A stretch of 13,487 nucleotides of DNA from assembly GCA_045627885.1 (NCBI GenBank), contig JAZQOM010000027.1, positions 1-13,487 on the forward strand. The letters are read 5' to 3'. This DNA comes from CALCTE01 sp045627885. GTDB taxonomy: Bacteria; Bacillota; Clostridia; Oscillospirales; CAG-272. The position numbers were made by a program, and so were the translations under genes. Under the pieces are notes generated by a model. That model did no database searches. It saw nothing but the letters and a program-made list of their open reading frames with translations, and was not told where the DNA came from. Of this stretch, positions 1-6,354 are shown piece by piece (within the stretch, counting starts at the first letter, position 1; every line of letters starts with the position of its first letter).

Positions 1-48
1 GTTTCCTGTTCGCTCGGCTCCCTCTTAGGGTTCAAGTCCCATACATAC

Positions 49-88
49 AAAAAAAACAGCAGACAGTAAAAACTGTCCGCTGATTTTT
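49..88. terminator. Terminator-like hairpin in repeat copy 1
   Basis: The stem is CAGCAGACAGT (57-67) with ACTGTCCGCTG (72-82), one A:C mismatch and an AAAA loop. It is flanked by eight A on the left and five T on the right, so it could end transcripts from either side. On the minus strand it follows directly on a CCA-type tRNA 3' end, as a tRNA terminator would. Confidence 0.6.
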
Positions 89-227
89 GGTGCGGGTGAC
101 GGGACGGCGACACTTCGTTTCGCCCGTGCTTGCGGCATAGCCGCGTCGCACCGCCTTGCGGTAAACGCTTCACCGAAGCGTTTACTGTTCGCTCGGCGCC
201 CTCTTAGGGTTCAAGTCCCATACATAC

Positions 228-267
228 AAAAAAATCAGCAGACAGTAAAAACTGTCCGCTGATTTTT
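228..267. terminator. Terminator-like hairpin in repeat copy 2
   Basis: Second copy of the hairpin at 49-88. The single change (A at 56 to T at 235) adds a T-A pair at the base of the stem, so the hairpin is slightly longer here. Confidence 0.6.
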
Positions 268-411
268 GGTGCGGGTGACGGGACGGCGACACTTCGTTTC
301 GCCCGTGCTTGCGGCACAGCCGCGTCGCACCGCCTCGCGGTAAACGCTTCACCGAAGCGTTTACTGTTCGCTCGACGCCCTCTTAGGGTTCAAGTCCCTT
401 CCTATTGATGC

Positions 412-450
412 AAATAAAAAGAGCAGGTCTTTGACCTGCTCTTTTTATTT
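412..450. terminator. Bidirectional terminator after tRNA-Leu
   Basis: This is a perfect 18-bp inverted repeat, 412-429 with 433-450, and a TTT loop. The GC-rich core is AGAGCAGGTC/GACCTGCTCT and the outer arms are A-rich and T-rich. Read on the minus strand it begins right at the tRNA CCA end, so it is the intrinsic terminator of the tRNA transcript. It occupies the same place relative to the tRNA tail as the unrelated hairpins in the upstream 179-bp repeats. Confidence 0.85.
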
Positions 451-536
451 GGTGCGAGTGACGGGACTTGAACCCACACGCCAATGAAGACACAAGCACC
501 TCAAGCTTGCCTGTCTGCCAATTCCAGCACACTCGC
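450..536 (-). tRNA. tRNA-Leu (anticodon GAG)
   Basis: The minus strand folds as an 87-nt type II tRNA with an encoded CCA end. The acceptor stem is GCGAGTG (530-536) with CACTCGC (454-460), the discriminator base is A, and CCA is at 450-452. The anticodon stem CAAGC/GCTTG encloses the loop TTGAGGT, giving anticodon GAG at 500-502, which reads the leucine codons CTC and CTT. A long variable arm follows, as expected for tRNA-Leu, then a T arm with the TTCAAGT loop. A consensus promoter lies upstream and an intrinsic terminator downstream, so this looks like a functional, singly transcribed tRNA gene. Confidence 0.95.
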
Positions 537-559
537 ATTCGTTCTGAGAACGCTTAAAA

Positions 560-588
560 ATTATATCGCAATAATAAGCCTTTGTCAA
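560..588 (-). promoter_or_regulatory. Sigma-A promoter of tRNA-Leu
   Basis: On the minus strand TTGACA (588-583) and TATAAT (565-560) are both perfect consensus hexamers with a 17-nt spacer. They sit about 24 nt upstream of the tRNA 5' end, as expected for a strong stable-RNA promoter. Confidence 0.88.
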
Positions 589-657
589 TACCTTTTTCAA
601 AAAAACTTTTCATATTTGATTTTGATTAGATTTTTTTATATTTTTGAACAAAAACTA

Positions 658-686
658 TTGACAAGGCTTTCTTTATATGATAAAAT
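658..686 (+). promoter_or_regulatory. Sigma-A promoter of rplJ-rplL
   Basis: TTGACA (658-663), a 17-nt spacer and TAAAAT (681-686) form a near-consensus promoter. Transcription would start near 693, just before the paired leader RNA. It diverges from the tRNA-Leu promoter about 70 bp away. Confidence 0.85.
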
Positions 687-699
687 CCCTATGTTTCCT

Positions 700-812
700 A
701 AGACAACAGGTTGGGAGAAATCCTGCAAAGTATTCCTGTCGAGGAGCGCACATATAAGACTTTGTGATGCTCTTTTCCGACAGGAAACGGGCATTTTTCT
801 TTTTGTTGTCTT
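700..812 (+). ncRNA. Ribosomal protein L10 leader (autoregulatory mRNA element)
   Basis: The leader between promoter and rplJ folds into a closed structure. AAGACAACA (700-708) pairs with TGTTGTCTT (804-812); CAGG and CCTG enclose the TTGGGAGAAAT segment typical of the L10-binding part; TTCCTGTCG (733-741) pairs with CGACAGGAA (778-786); and an inner GAGC..CACA/TGTG..GCTC stem follows. This matches the L10 leader family of Firmicutes in position and shape. Known role in the family: excess L10(L12)4 complex binds the leader and lowers rplJL expression. Assignment to the family is by recognition, not by a covariance search. Confidence 0.85.
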
Positions 813-838
813 AAAAATTCAAAACGGAGGTAATAAAT

Positions 839-1342
839 ATGCCAAGTGCAAAGGTTCTTGAATGCAAGCAGAAGATGGTTGCGGATATGACCGATAAAGT
901 CAAGAGCTCTGCGGCAGGCGTTGTTGTTGATTACACCGGTATCACGGTTGCTGACGATACGGCTCTCAGAAAAGAGCTTCGTGAGGCAGGCGTTGAGTAC
1001 ACAGTCATCAAAAACACACTTTCCAAGAGAGTTTTTGAGAACGCAGGCTACGACCTCGGCAACATATTCGAGGGTATGACCGCTCTTGCGATTTCCGGTA
1101 AAGACCCCCTCGCCGCTGCAAAGGTCATCTGCAAATTCGCAGACAAGATTGAAACATTCAATGTCAAGGCAGGCTACATGGACGGCGCCGCTCTGAGCAA
1201 AGACGAAGTTGTCGCGCTCTCGAAGGTTCCTTCCAAGGAAGAGCTTCTTTCCAAGCTCCTCGGTTCTTTGCAGAGCCCTCTCTACGGCTTCGCAAGAGCA
1301 ATTCAGGCTGTTGTCGACAAGGACGCGGAACAGACCGCGTGA
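839..1342 (+). CDS. rplJ: 50S ribosomal protein L10
   Basis: This encodes 167 aa, a normal length for bacterial L10 (uL10), the protein that anchors L7/L12 dimers to the ribosomal stalk base on 23S rRNA and so helps recruit translation factors. The N-terminal half holds the RNA-binding domain, with the family-typical stretch VDYTGITVADDTALRKELR (about residues 30-48) and the VIKNTLSKRV segment (about 56-65). The C-terminal helix (about 135-160) is where L7/L12 docks. The ATG at 839 follows a strong GGAGG (826-830) at good spacing. The gene is first in a two-gene operon with rplL under the L10 leader, so it is probably autoregulated. Unlike in many bacteria, rplK and rplA are not immediately upstream; a divergent tRNA-Leu is. 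Confidence 0.97.
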   Translation: MPSAKVLECKQKMVADMTDKVKSSAAGVVVDYTGITVADDTALRKELREAGVEYTVIKNTLSKRVFENAGYDLGNIFEGMTALAISGKDPLAAAKVICKFADKIETFNVKAGYMDGAALSKDEVVALSKVPSKEELLSKLLGSLQSPLYGFARAIQAVVDKDAEQTA

Positions 1343-1350
1343 GCATTCCC

Positions 1351-1363
1351 GCCGCATAGCGGC
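1351..1363. other. Small hairpin between rplJ and rplL
   Basis: GCCGC (1351-1355) and GCGGC (1359-1363) pair around an ATA loop just after the rplJ stop; AT-rich sequence with few T runs follows. It may be an RNA-stability or processing element. It is not a convincing terminator, because rplL has no other visible promoter. Confidence 0.4.
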
Positions 1364-1409
1364 ATAACAAAAAATTAAAATTAAAAAACATTTTATGGAG
1401 GAAATTAAA

Positions 1410-1787
1410 ATGGCAAGCGAAAAGATTGCAAACATACTTGAAGAACTCAAGTCTCTCACAATACTCGAACTCGCAGAACTCGTTAAGGAAGTAGAAAATG
1501 AATTCGGCGTATCCGCAGCAGCTCCCGTAGCAGTTGCAGGTGCAGCAGCAGGCGCAGCAGCTCCCGCTGAAGAGAAGACCGAATTTGATGTCGTTCTCGC
1601 AGCAGCAGGCGACAAGAAGCTCGAAGTAATCAAGGTTGTTCGTGAGCTCACCGGTCTCGGCCTCAAGGACGCTAAAGACCTCGTTGAAGCAGCTCCCAAG
1701 ACAGTTAAGGAAGCAGCTCCCAAGGACGAAGCAGAGAGCATCAAAGCAAAGCTCGAAGCTGCAGGCGCAAAGGTCGAACTCAAGTAA
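1410..1787 (+). CDS. rplL: 50S ribosomal protein L7/L12
   Basis: The product is 125 aa, the usual L7/L12 (bL12) size. The N-terminal dimerisation domain (about residues 1-35, rich in EELKSLTILELAELVKEVE-type helices) is followed by an Ala/Pro-rich flexible hinge (about 38-55) and the C-terminal factor-binding domain (about 57-125). That domain carries the conserved KKLEVIKVVRELTGLGLKDAK segment and ends in GAKVELK. The start at 1410 is preferred over an in-frame ATG at 1395 because GGAGG (1397-1401) lies right before it and MA-type N termini are normal in the family. It is the second gene of the rplJL operon, followed by a strong terminator instead of rpoB. Confidence 0.97.
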   Translation: MASEKIANILEELKSLTILELAELVKEVENEFGVSAAAPVAVAGAAAGAAAPAEEKTEFDVVLAAAGDKKLEVIKVVRELTGLGLKDAKDLVEAAPKTVKEAAPKDEAESIKAKLEAAGAKVELK

Positions 1788-1803
1788 GTTTAACCCCGAA
1801 AAC

Positions 1804-1836
1804 AAAAAACAGGCTGAAAAATCAGCCTGTTTTTTC
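1804..1836. terminator. Bidirectional terminator of rplJL and the facing lipoprotein gene
   Basis: ACAGGCTGA (1809-1817) pairs with TCAGCCTGT (1822-1830) around AAAA, flanked by an A-run and a T-run. It ends rplL on the plus strand. Read on the minus strand it also has a T tail, so it can stop transcripts from the lipoprotein gene at 1966-2451. Confidence 0.9.
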
Positions 1837-1965
1837 TTTTAAGTTGGTATTTTAAGTGAAATATTGCTTCGTTTCACTCCGCAATCCGTGTTTTTTTTAT
1901 CCGTTTTGCTTGTCGGAAGACGGACAGAATGCCGAAACAAAGAATTTTTTGTATTTTTATGTTTT

Positions 1966-2451
1966 TCAGTTTTCTGATTCGGGGAGCGTGCCTTCCGGAG
2001 CATCTCCGTCTGCAATGGAGACCGCCTTCTCGACATCGCTAATCTTTTTATACGGCATATATTCTTCACTGTATACCGAGCGGACATATTTGCCTACCGC
2101 TTCGACAGACTTTATTTTTTTGTCGTCTGCGTGGCTCTTTTTCAGGCTTTCCGCAGTCTTTTTTGCGGTATCGGGAGAATTGCAGTCCGTGTAAAGCTCC
2201 GTCGATGTTATTTTATCGCCGTCGTGAATAAACACATAGGTAAGCGAACCCATAACCCAAACTTTTCTTGTGTTACTTTCTTTTAGGTCGAGAACAAAAT
2301 CTTCGTTCGGAGCTTCGGGTGATACCGGCTCTTTGTTTTCTTCACCTATATTCGGATGCTCGTTTTCGTTTTTGCCGGCACTCTTTTTTCCGCAGGCAAA
2401 CAGCGAAAGCGCAAGAATTGCGGCAAGCAAAAGCAAAACTGTTTTTTTCAT
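1966..2451 (-). CDS. Small predicted lipoprotein of unknown function
   Basis: The 161-aa product starts with a classic lipoprotein signal peptide: MKK, a run of Leu/Ala, then the lipobox LFAC with Cys20 as the predicted lipidation site. A charged, Asn/Glu/Pro-rich linker follows (about residues 21-52) and then a compact soluble domain of about 100 aa rich in Lys, Asp and Ser. That part matches no family I recognise; it is probably anchored on the outer face of the cytoplasmic membrane. The ATG at 2451 is chosen over one at 2502 because it has an AGAGG site 6 nt upstream and begins the signal peptide. It lies 93 bp after the response-regulator gene with its own promoter between, so regulation by that neighbour is possible but unproven. 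Confidence 0.8.
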   Translation of the reverse strand: MKKTVLLLLAAILALSLFACGKKSAGKNENEHPNIGEENKEPVSPEAPNEDFVLDLKESNTRKVWVMGSLTYVFIHDGDKITSTELYTDCNSPDTAKKTAESLKKSHADDKKIKSVEAVGKYVRSVYSEEYMPYKKISDVEKAVSIADGDAPEGTLPESEN

Positions 2452-2481
2452 ATCATACCTCTTTTTGATTTTTACGATGAT

Positions 2482-2510
2482 ATAATACATCATATTCCGC
2501 AAATTTTCAA
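2482..2510 (-). promoter_or_regulatory. Promoter of the lipoprotein gene
   Basis: On the minus strand TTGAAA (2510-2505), a 17-nt spacer and TATTAT (2487-2482) lie about 30 nt before the lipoprotein start. A weak ATGAT/ATCAT dyad (2477-2481, 2489-2493) overlaps the -10 region. Confidence 0.6.
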
Positions 2511-2544
2511 CGGTTTTGAGCCGACAAAAGCGGAAATTTTTTCT

Positions 2545-3234
2545 TTATTCTCCCTTTTCCGTAAGCCTGAAGCCAAATCCCCATACGGTTTCGATGACGA
2601 CGCGGCTTTCGGCAATTTTTTTGCGCAGGCGTTTTACGGTATCGTCTGCGGCTCTTGTTTCCACCTCTCCGTCAAATCCCCAGATTTTCGTCAAAAGCTC
2701 GCTTCTCGAAACCGCCTTGTCCTTGTTCTCGAAAAGATAGCATAAAAGACTGTATTCGTTGGGCGTAAGGTCGATGACTTTTTCGGAGCAGGTGACGGTT
2801 TTTGTCTTTAAGTCTATCTCCGTGTCCGCAAACGAGAGAATTTTTGAAGAGTTCTTTTCCGCCTGCTCGTATTCCTGCCTGCGAAATATGGCTTTAACCC
2901 GCATCACAAGCGACATCGGAGAAAACGGCTTTGTAAAGTAGTCGTCCGAGCCGAGCGTTATCCCCGTTGCGTAGTCGATATCGGAATCCCGCGCCGTAAG
3001 CATTATTATCGGGACGGTGCTGCTTTTGCGTATCTCGGAGCAAACCGAAAATCCGTCCGTGCCCGGCATCATAATATCGAGAATTATGAGGTCGCAGGGG
3101 CTTTCTTTGAATTCGTCAAGCAGTAAATCTCCGTTTGCAAAAGCCTTGACCGAATAGCCCTCTTTTTTCAAGAAGGTGGATACGAGTGTGCGGATGTTTT
3201 CTTCATCGTCCGCAACATAGATGAGCTTGCTCAT
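2545..3234 (-). CDS. OmpR/PhoB-family response regulator, orphan
   Basis: This 229-aa two-component regulator has an N-terminal receiver domain (about residues 1-118) and a C-terminal winged-helix DNA-binding domain (about 130-226). The receiver keeps the acidic pair Asp9/Asp10, the phospho-acceptor Asp53 (in LDIMMPGTDG), Thr80 and Lys102 (in TKPF), so it should be phosphorylatable. The winged helix shows LTPNEYSLLCYLFENKD and the family-typical end ETVWGFGFRL. No histidine kinase gene is next to it, which is unusual for this family; its partner must lie elsewhere. It begins 6 nt after the udg stop, with GAGG ahead of its ATG, so it is probably cotranscribed with udg. The gene following it encodes a lipoprotein, a plausible but untested target. 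The regulated process cannot be inferred. Confidence 0.93.
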   Translation of the reverse strand: MSKLIYVADDEENIRTLVSTFLKKEGYSVKAFANGDLLLDEFKESPCDLIILDIMMPGTDGFSVCSEIRKSSTVPIIMLTARDSDIDYATGITLGSDDYFTKPFSPMSLVMRVKAIFRRQEYEQAEKNSSKILSFADTEIDLKTKTVTCSEKVIDLTPNEYSLLCYLFENKDKAVSRSELLTKIWGFDGEVETRAADDTVKRLRKKIAESRVVIETVWGFGFRLTEKGE

Positions 3235-3240
3235 AAAACC

Positions 3241-3792
3241 TCACTGTTCCTGCCCGAGCATCGCCTTTATCTTTTTCATATCCTCGAGCATATCCTCTTT
3301 TTTGCGCGGGTCGCGTAACAGCGCAGCCGGATGATATACCGCGCATATCGTAACATTTCCCTTTTTATAGAACTTTCCATGCTCCGCGGTTATCTTGAAG
3401 TCGGGCTTTATCAGACGCATTGCCGAAATTCTGCCGAGGCAGACTATCAGCTTCGGCTTTATCGCAGCGACCTGTGCGCGAAGATAGTCTATGCAGGCAT
3501 CCTGTTCTTCGGGGAGCGGGTCTCTGTTTTTCGGCGGACGGCATTTTAATATATTTGCTATGTAGTAGTCATCCGTCGAGATTCCCACTGCGTCAAGATA
3601 CTTGTCCAAAAGCTTTCCCGCCGCGCCCACAAAGGGTTCTCCCGTGATGTCCTCGCGCTCACCGGGCGCTTCGCCTACGAAGAGCAGACTTGCGTGCTCG
3701 TTGCCTCTGCCGAATACAAGATTCGTCCTCGTCTTGCAGAGTGAGCACTTTTCGCATGATAAGCATTGTTCTTTAATTTCGGAAAGTTCCAT
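3241..3792 (-). CDS. Type-4 (iron-sulfur) uracil-DNA glycosylase
   Basis: The 183-aa protein should remove uracil from DNA, starting base excision repair of deaminated cytosine. It carries the four cysteines that bind the [4Fe-4S] cluster in family 4 enzymes: Cys13 and Cys16 near the N terminus, and Cys84 and Cys100, 16 residues apart as in the Thermus enzyme. The active-site motif GEAPG (40-44) is followed by GEPFVGAAGKLLD, and the second motif HPAALLR begins at His154. Length and motif order are normal. Its ATG is preceded by GGAG at suitable spacing. It lies 70 bp after rqcH and 6 nt before the response regulator, within a block that also has addA. Some databases name such proteins udg. 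Confidence 0.95.
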   Translation of the reverse strand: MELSEIKEQCLSCEKCSLCKTRTNLVFGRGNEHASLLFVGEAPGEREDITGEPFVGAAGKLLDKYLDAVGISTDDYYIANILKCRPPKNRDPLPEEQDACIDYLRAQVAAIKPKLIVCLGRISAMRLIKPDFKITAEHGKFYKKGNVTICAVYHPAALLRDPRKKEDMLEDMKKIKAMLGQEQ

Positions 3793-3862
3793 TTTTTCAT
3801 CTCCATATTATCATATCGGAATTGTGAATATATTAAGTCTTTTTGTGAATTTTGCGGCAGAA

Positions 3863-5611
3863 TTATTTTTCTTCGTGTATATCGGGCATAAACGCATCAA
3901 CATACGCCGTGTAGTTAGTGGAATAGGTTACGAATCCCGGCGCGCTTCCCGACGGCTTTTTGAGATTTTTTACAAGCGTATAGTCGACCGCCACTCCCGT
4001 TTGCCCTCTTTGCTTGCTGTTGTATGCGGCGAATTGTGCCGCAAGAGTAAAGTCTTCGTCCGTCGGCTCGGTGCCTGCCGTGACCATTACGACATGGGAG
4101 CCGGCATAATTCTTGACATGAAACCACCAGTCGTTCTTTTCTGCAAGCTTTGAGTCGATATAATCGTTTTGCACATTGTTTTTTCCGCAGAAAATCGGTC
4201 GTCCGGACGGCAGAGTATATCTTACCGGTGTATTGCTCTTTAGTTTTCTTCCGGACGGAACGGCGCTTTTTTTGATATAGCCGCCCATTATGAGCTCTTC
4301 GCGGATATGGGCATATTCGTCATCCGTGCCGGCTCGCTCAAGCGAATCGAGCACGGAGTCCATATAGATAAGCTCGCTTTTTGCTTTTTCTATCTGCTGA
4401 GCCTTGAAAATTTCGCCGTTTTTGAGCTTGTTGTATTTCTTGAAATAGCTCTGCGCGTTTTGTGCCGGAGTGAGCCTTTCGTCGAGCTTTATATTAACCT
4501 CGGGACAGCTTTCGTCGAAATAGTTGACAAGCCTTGCGGCTTTGTCTCCTTTTTTCAGCATAAATATATTTGCGGTGATAAGGTCGCCGCAGAGTTTGTA
4601 TTCTTCTTTTTTTTTGCAATCGTCAAGCTCTTTTGCGAGAGCATCGAGCTTTCTTGAAAGCTTTGCCTGAGCATTCTGCACCACTAAAAAAAGGTCGTGG
4701 GCGTAATGCCGTGCCGTTTCCGCCTTATTCTTTGCCGAAAAGTATTCCTCAACGAGAGCCGAAAAGCTCTCTTTTTCTTCGCAGACGGCATCGGCGCCGT
4801 ACTGCGTTATCGGCATAAATGTAAAGTCCGTGCCGCTTTTTTCGCCGAGCGACACGAGATACGGTACAAATTCTTTGCTTTTTATTACTCTGACAAAATA
4901 TAAAAATTGGGCAAAGAGCTTTCCGTGATTGATGTCACACAAAAGCGTATCGACACTGCCGGAGGCGCGGAACACTATCTCACGCGAGATAAGAGGGGAG
5001 ATACCCATATAGGTATTTCTCACAAAAAGCTCCGCTGACATCTCGGCGGGCGCCTTGTCAAGCATCGCAAAGAAGTATTCTCCAGACTCTTCGAGCGGAT
5101 TTTTTTTGCCTTGAGAGGGCGGAAGCTCATAGCTTATGCCGGGCAACAGCTTTCTTTCGGCATTTGCCGACAGGTCTACAAAGCGCGATGCCGTGATTAT
5201 CTTGTCGTTTCCGTCGCAGAGAATAAAGCCGCTCGACTTGCCCATTATCTCCGCGTAAATTCTCTTTTCGCTAATGTATCCGAGCTCATCGCGTGCCGCA
5301 AAACGGAACAGAACGACACGCTCAAAGCCGACAAGCTCACAACCCGTGAGCTTTGAGCCGCTTAAATATTTTCTCAAAGCCATACATAGTGACGGCGCCA
5401 CCTTGGGATTTTCTTTCGGCTCTTTTTCAAAGCAGATTCTCGGACTGCCCGACGCTGCCGAAATGCAGAGCTTGAGATTTTTTGCTTCCGCACGGAGCGA
5501 AAGTACTATTTCCGCCCGCTCCGGCTGATTTATTTTGTCTACTCTCGCACCTGCGGCAAGCCTGTTGATTTCAGACACCACCGCCGAGAGCATACCGCTG
5601 TCAAATGCCAT
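3863..5611 (-). CDS. rqcH: Ribosome quality control protein RqcH (NFACT family)
   Basis: The 582-aa product is an NFACT protein. In Bacillus subtilis RqcH binds stalled 50S-peptidyl-tRNA complexes, recruits tRNA-Ala and adds poly-alanine tails that mark the nascent chain for proteolysis. The NFACT-N domain spans about residues 1-190, followed by helix-hairpin-helix and coiled-coil segments (about 270-430). The C-terminal NFACT-R domain has the NDWWFHVKNYAGSHVVM signature (about residues 510-530). The Asp97-Arg98 pair needed for tailing in B. subtilis is Glu97-Arg98 here. Older annotations call such proteins fibronectin-binding. The start at 5611 is favoured over one 27 nt upstream: it has GGAGGA ahead of it, begins with the family-typical MAFDSGML, and forms a TAATG overlap with the truA stop, indicating translational coupling. 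Confidence 0.95.
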   Translation of the reverse strand: MAFDSGMLSAVVSEINRLAAGARVDKINQPERAEIVLSLRAEAKNLKLCISAASGSPRICFEKEPKENPKVAPSLCMALRKYLSGSKLTGCELVGFERVVLFRFAARDELGYISEKRIYAEIMGKSSGFILCDGNDKIITASRFVDLSANAERKLLPGISYELPPSQGKKNPLEESGEYFFAMLDKAPAEMSAELFVRNTYMGISPLISREIVFRASGSVDTLLCDINHGKLFAQFLYFVRVIKSKEFVPYLVSLGEKSGTDFTFMPITQYGADAVCEEKESFSALVEEYFSAKNKAETARHYAHDLFLVVQNAQAKLSRKLDALAKELDDCKKKEEYKLCGDLITANIFMLKKGDKAARLVNYFDESCPEVNIKLDERLTPAQNAQSYFKKYNKLKNGEIFKAQQIEKAKSELIYMDSVLDSLERAGTDDEYAHIREELIMGGYIKKSAVPSGRKLKSNTPVRYTLPSGRPIFCGKNNVQNDYIDSKLAEKNDWWFHVKNYAGSHVVMVTAGTEPTDEDFTLAAQFAAYNSKQRGQTGVAVDYTLVKNLKKPSGSAPGFVTYSTNYTAYVDAFMPDIHEEK

Positions 5612-6354
5612 TATTCTTCCTCCGGATATTCCGTGCACACGAGGTAGAGCCCCTCGGGCGGCACGGTCGGGCCCGTTTTTGTTCTGTCCTTCGATTCAAT
5701 AAGAGCGGGAATCGAGTCCGCATCTATTTTCCCGCAGGAAACATATAAAAGAGTGCCCACCATTATTCTGACCATATTGTATAAAAAGCCGTTTCCGCAG
5801 ACGGTGAATTTTACAAAGTCGCCCTCACGCGTAACACTCGCGGAATATACCGTGCGGACTGTGGTTTCAACCTCCGTACCCTGCGCCTTGAACGCCGCGA
5901 AATCGTGAGTTCCCACAAAATATTTTGCCGCTCTGTCCATGAGCTTTTCGTCGAGAGGGTAGCACCAGTGAAGCGCTCTGTCGCAGAAAAGCGCATTCCG
6001 CAGCCGTTTGTTCCATATAACATATTCGTAGGTTTTGTTTTTTACCGAAAAGCGGCTGTGAAAGCTCTCGTCAACGATTCTTGCGGAAAGCACCGCGATA
6101 TCTCTCGGAAGATGCGCGTTCATCGCGTCGGGAAGCCTTTCTACGGAAAAGCTCTTTTCCGTGTCGAAGTGGCAGAAAAAGCTTTTCGCGTGCACTCCGG
6201 CGTCCGTTCTGCTGCACCCCGAACAATGAATCGGCTTTTCGTAGAGCTCCGATAAGGCTTTATCTATTTCACCCTGTACCGTCGGCGCATTCGGCTGAAT
6301 CTGCCAGCCGTGATAAGAGGTGCCGCAGTAAGAAATTTCAAGAAGAATTCTCAT
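5611..6354 (-). CDS. truA: tRNA pseudouridine(38-40) synthase TruA
   Basis: The 247-aa protein converts uridines 38, 39 and 40 in the anticodon stem-loop of many tRNAs to pseudouridine. The catalytic aspartate is Asp51 in SRTDAGVHA, following the N-terminal GTSYHGWQIQP motif (about 11-21). Further conserved parts are KTYEYVIWN (about 107-115), GNGFLYNMVRIMVG (about 192-205) and the C-terminal PPEGLYL. Length is normal. Its ATG overlaps the dxs stop by 4 nt (ATGA), with AAGGAG inside the dxs end, and its own stop overlaps the rqcH start by one base. So it sits in a translationally coupled dxs-truA-rqcH run, a pairing of tRNA modification and ribosome rescue. Confidence 0.97.
   Translation of the reverse strand: MRILLEISYCGTSYHGWQIQPNAPTVQGEIDKALSELYEKPIHCSGCSRTDAGVHAKSFFCHFDTEKSFSVERLPDAMNAHLPRDIAVLSARIVDESFHSRFSVKNKTYEYVIWNKRLRNALFCDRALHWCYPLDEKLMDRAAKYFVGTHDFAAFKAQGTEVETTVRTVYSASVTREGDFVKFTVCGNGFLYNMVRIMVGTLLYVSCGKIDADSIPALIESKDRTKTGPTVPPEGLYLVCTEYPEEE

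Larger units (their letters stand above)
1..399. repeat. 179-bp tandem repeat with tRNA 3'-end fragments and serial hairpins
   Basis: Position 1 matches 180 and 359, giving a period of exactly 179 bp: copy 1 is 1-179, copy 2 is 180-358, and copy 3 breaks off near 399. The array probably continues left of the window. Copies 1 and 2 show about five substitutions and no indels. Each unit contains, in order, a T-arm-like GGGTTCAAGTCCC (28-40 in copy 1), a terminator-like hairpin (57-82), an 18-bp tRNA 3'-tail on the minus strand including CCA (88-105, 267-284), and a run of stems: 106-110/120-124, 132-136/140-144, 150-154/158-162 and an 11-bp stem 161-171/175-185. No coding potential was recognised. 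It could be a genome-wide intergenic repeat family or relics of integration at a tRNA gene; the sequence alone does not decide. Confidence 0.85.

Noticed and set aside
1..399. CRISPR array
   Set aside because: The repeated unit is 179 bp with no short repeat/unique spacer alternation, and the units are about 97 percent identical throughout.
484..861. Possible small gene across tRNA-Leu and the rplJ leader
   Set aside because: It overlaps a clear tRNA, two promoters and the L10 leader; no ribosome binding site and no family resemblance.
1311..1320. TTGTCGACAA, similar to a Spo0A box
   Set aside because: It lies inside the rplJ coding sequence near its 3' end, far from any promoter; most likely chance.
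1395..1409. Upstream in-frame ATG for rplL
   Set aside because: It overlaps the ribosome binding site that serves the ATG at 1410, and would add five residues not found in the family.
698..1783. Long open frame of 361 codons on the minus strand
   Set aside because: It runs antisense over the L10 leader, rplJ and rplL, and its product is low-complexity Ser/Ala; it is a by-product of the codon bias of those genes.
1856..1877. GTGAAA/TTTCAC hairpin as a separate terminator for the lipoprotein gene
   Set aside because: The stem is only 6 bp with a 10-nt loop and no T-run; the strong bidirectional hairpin at 1804-1836 explains termination better.
2452..2502. Longer N terminus for the lipoprotein
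   Set aside because: It would put 17 residues ahead of the signal peptide and start inside the promoter region; the ATG at 2451 has a good ribosome binding site.
3793..3862. Promoter in the rqcH-udg gap
   Set aside because: A TATGAT-like -10 is visible but no acceptable -35 at 16-18 nt; too weak to annotate.
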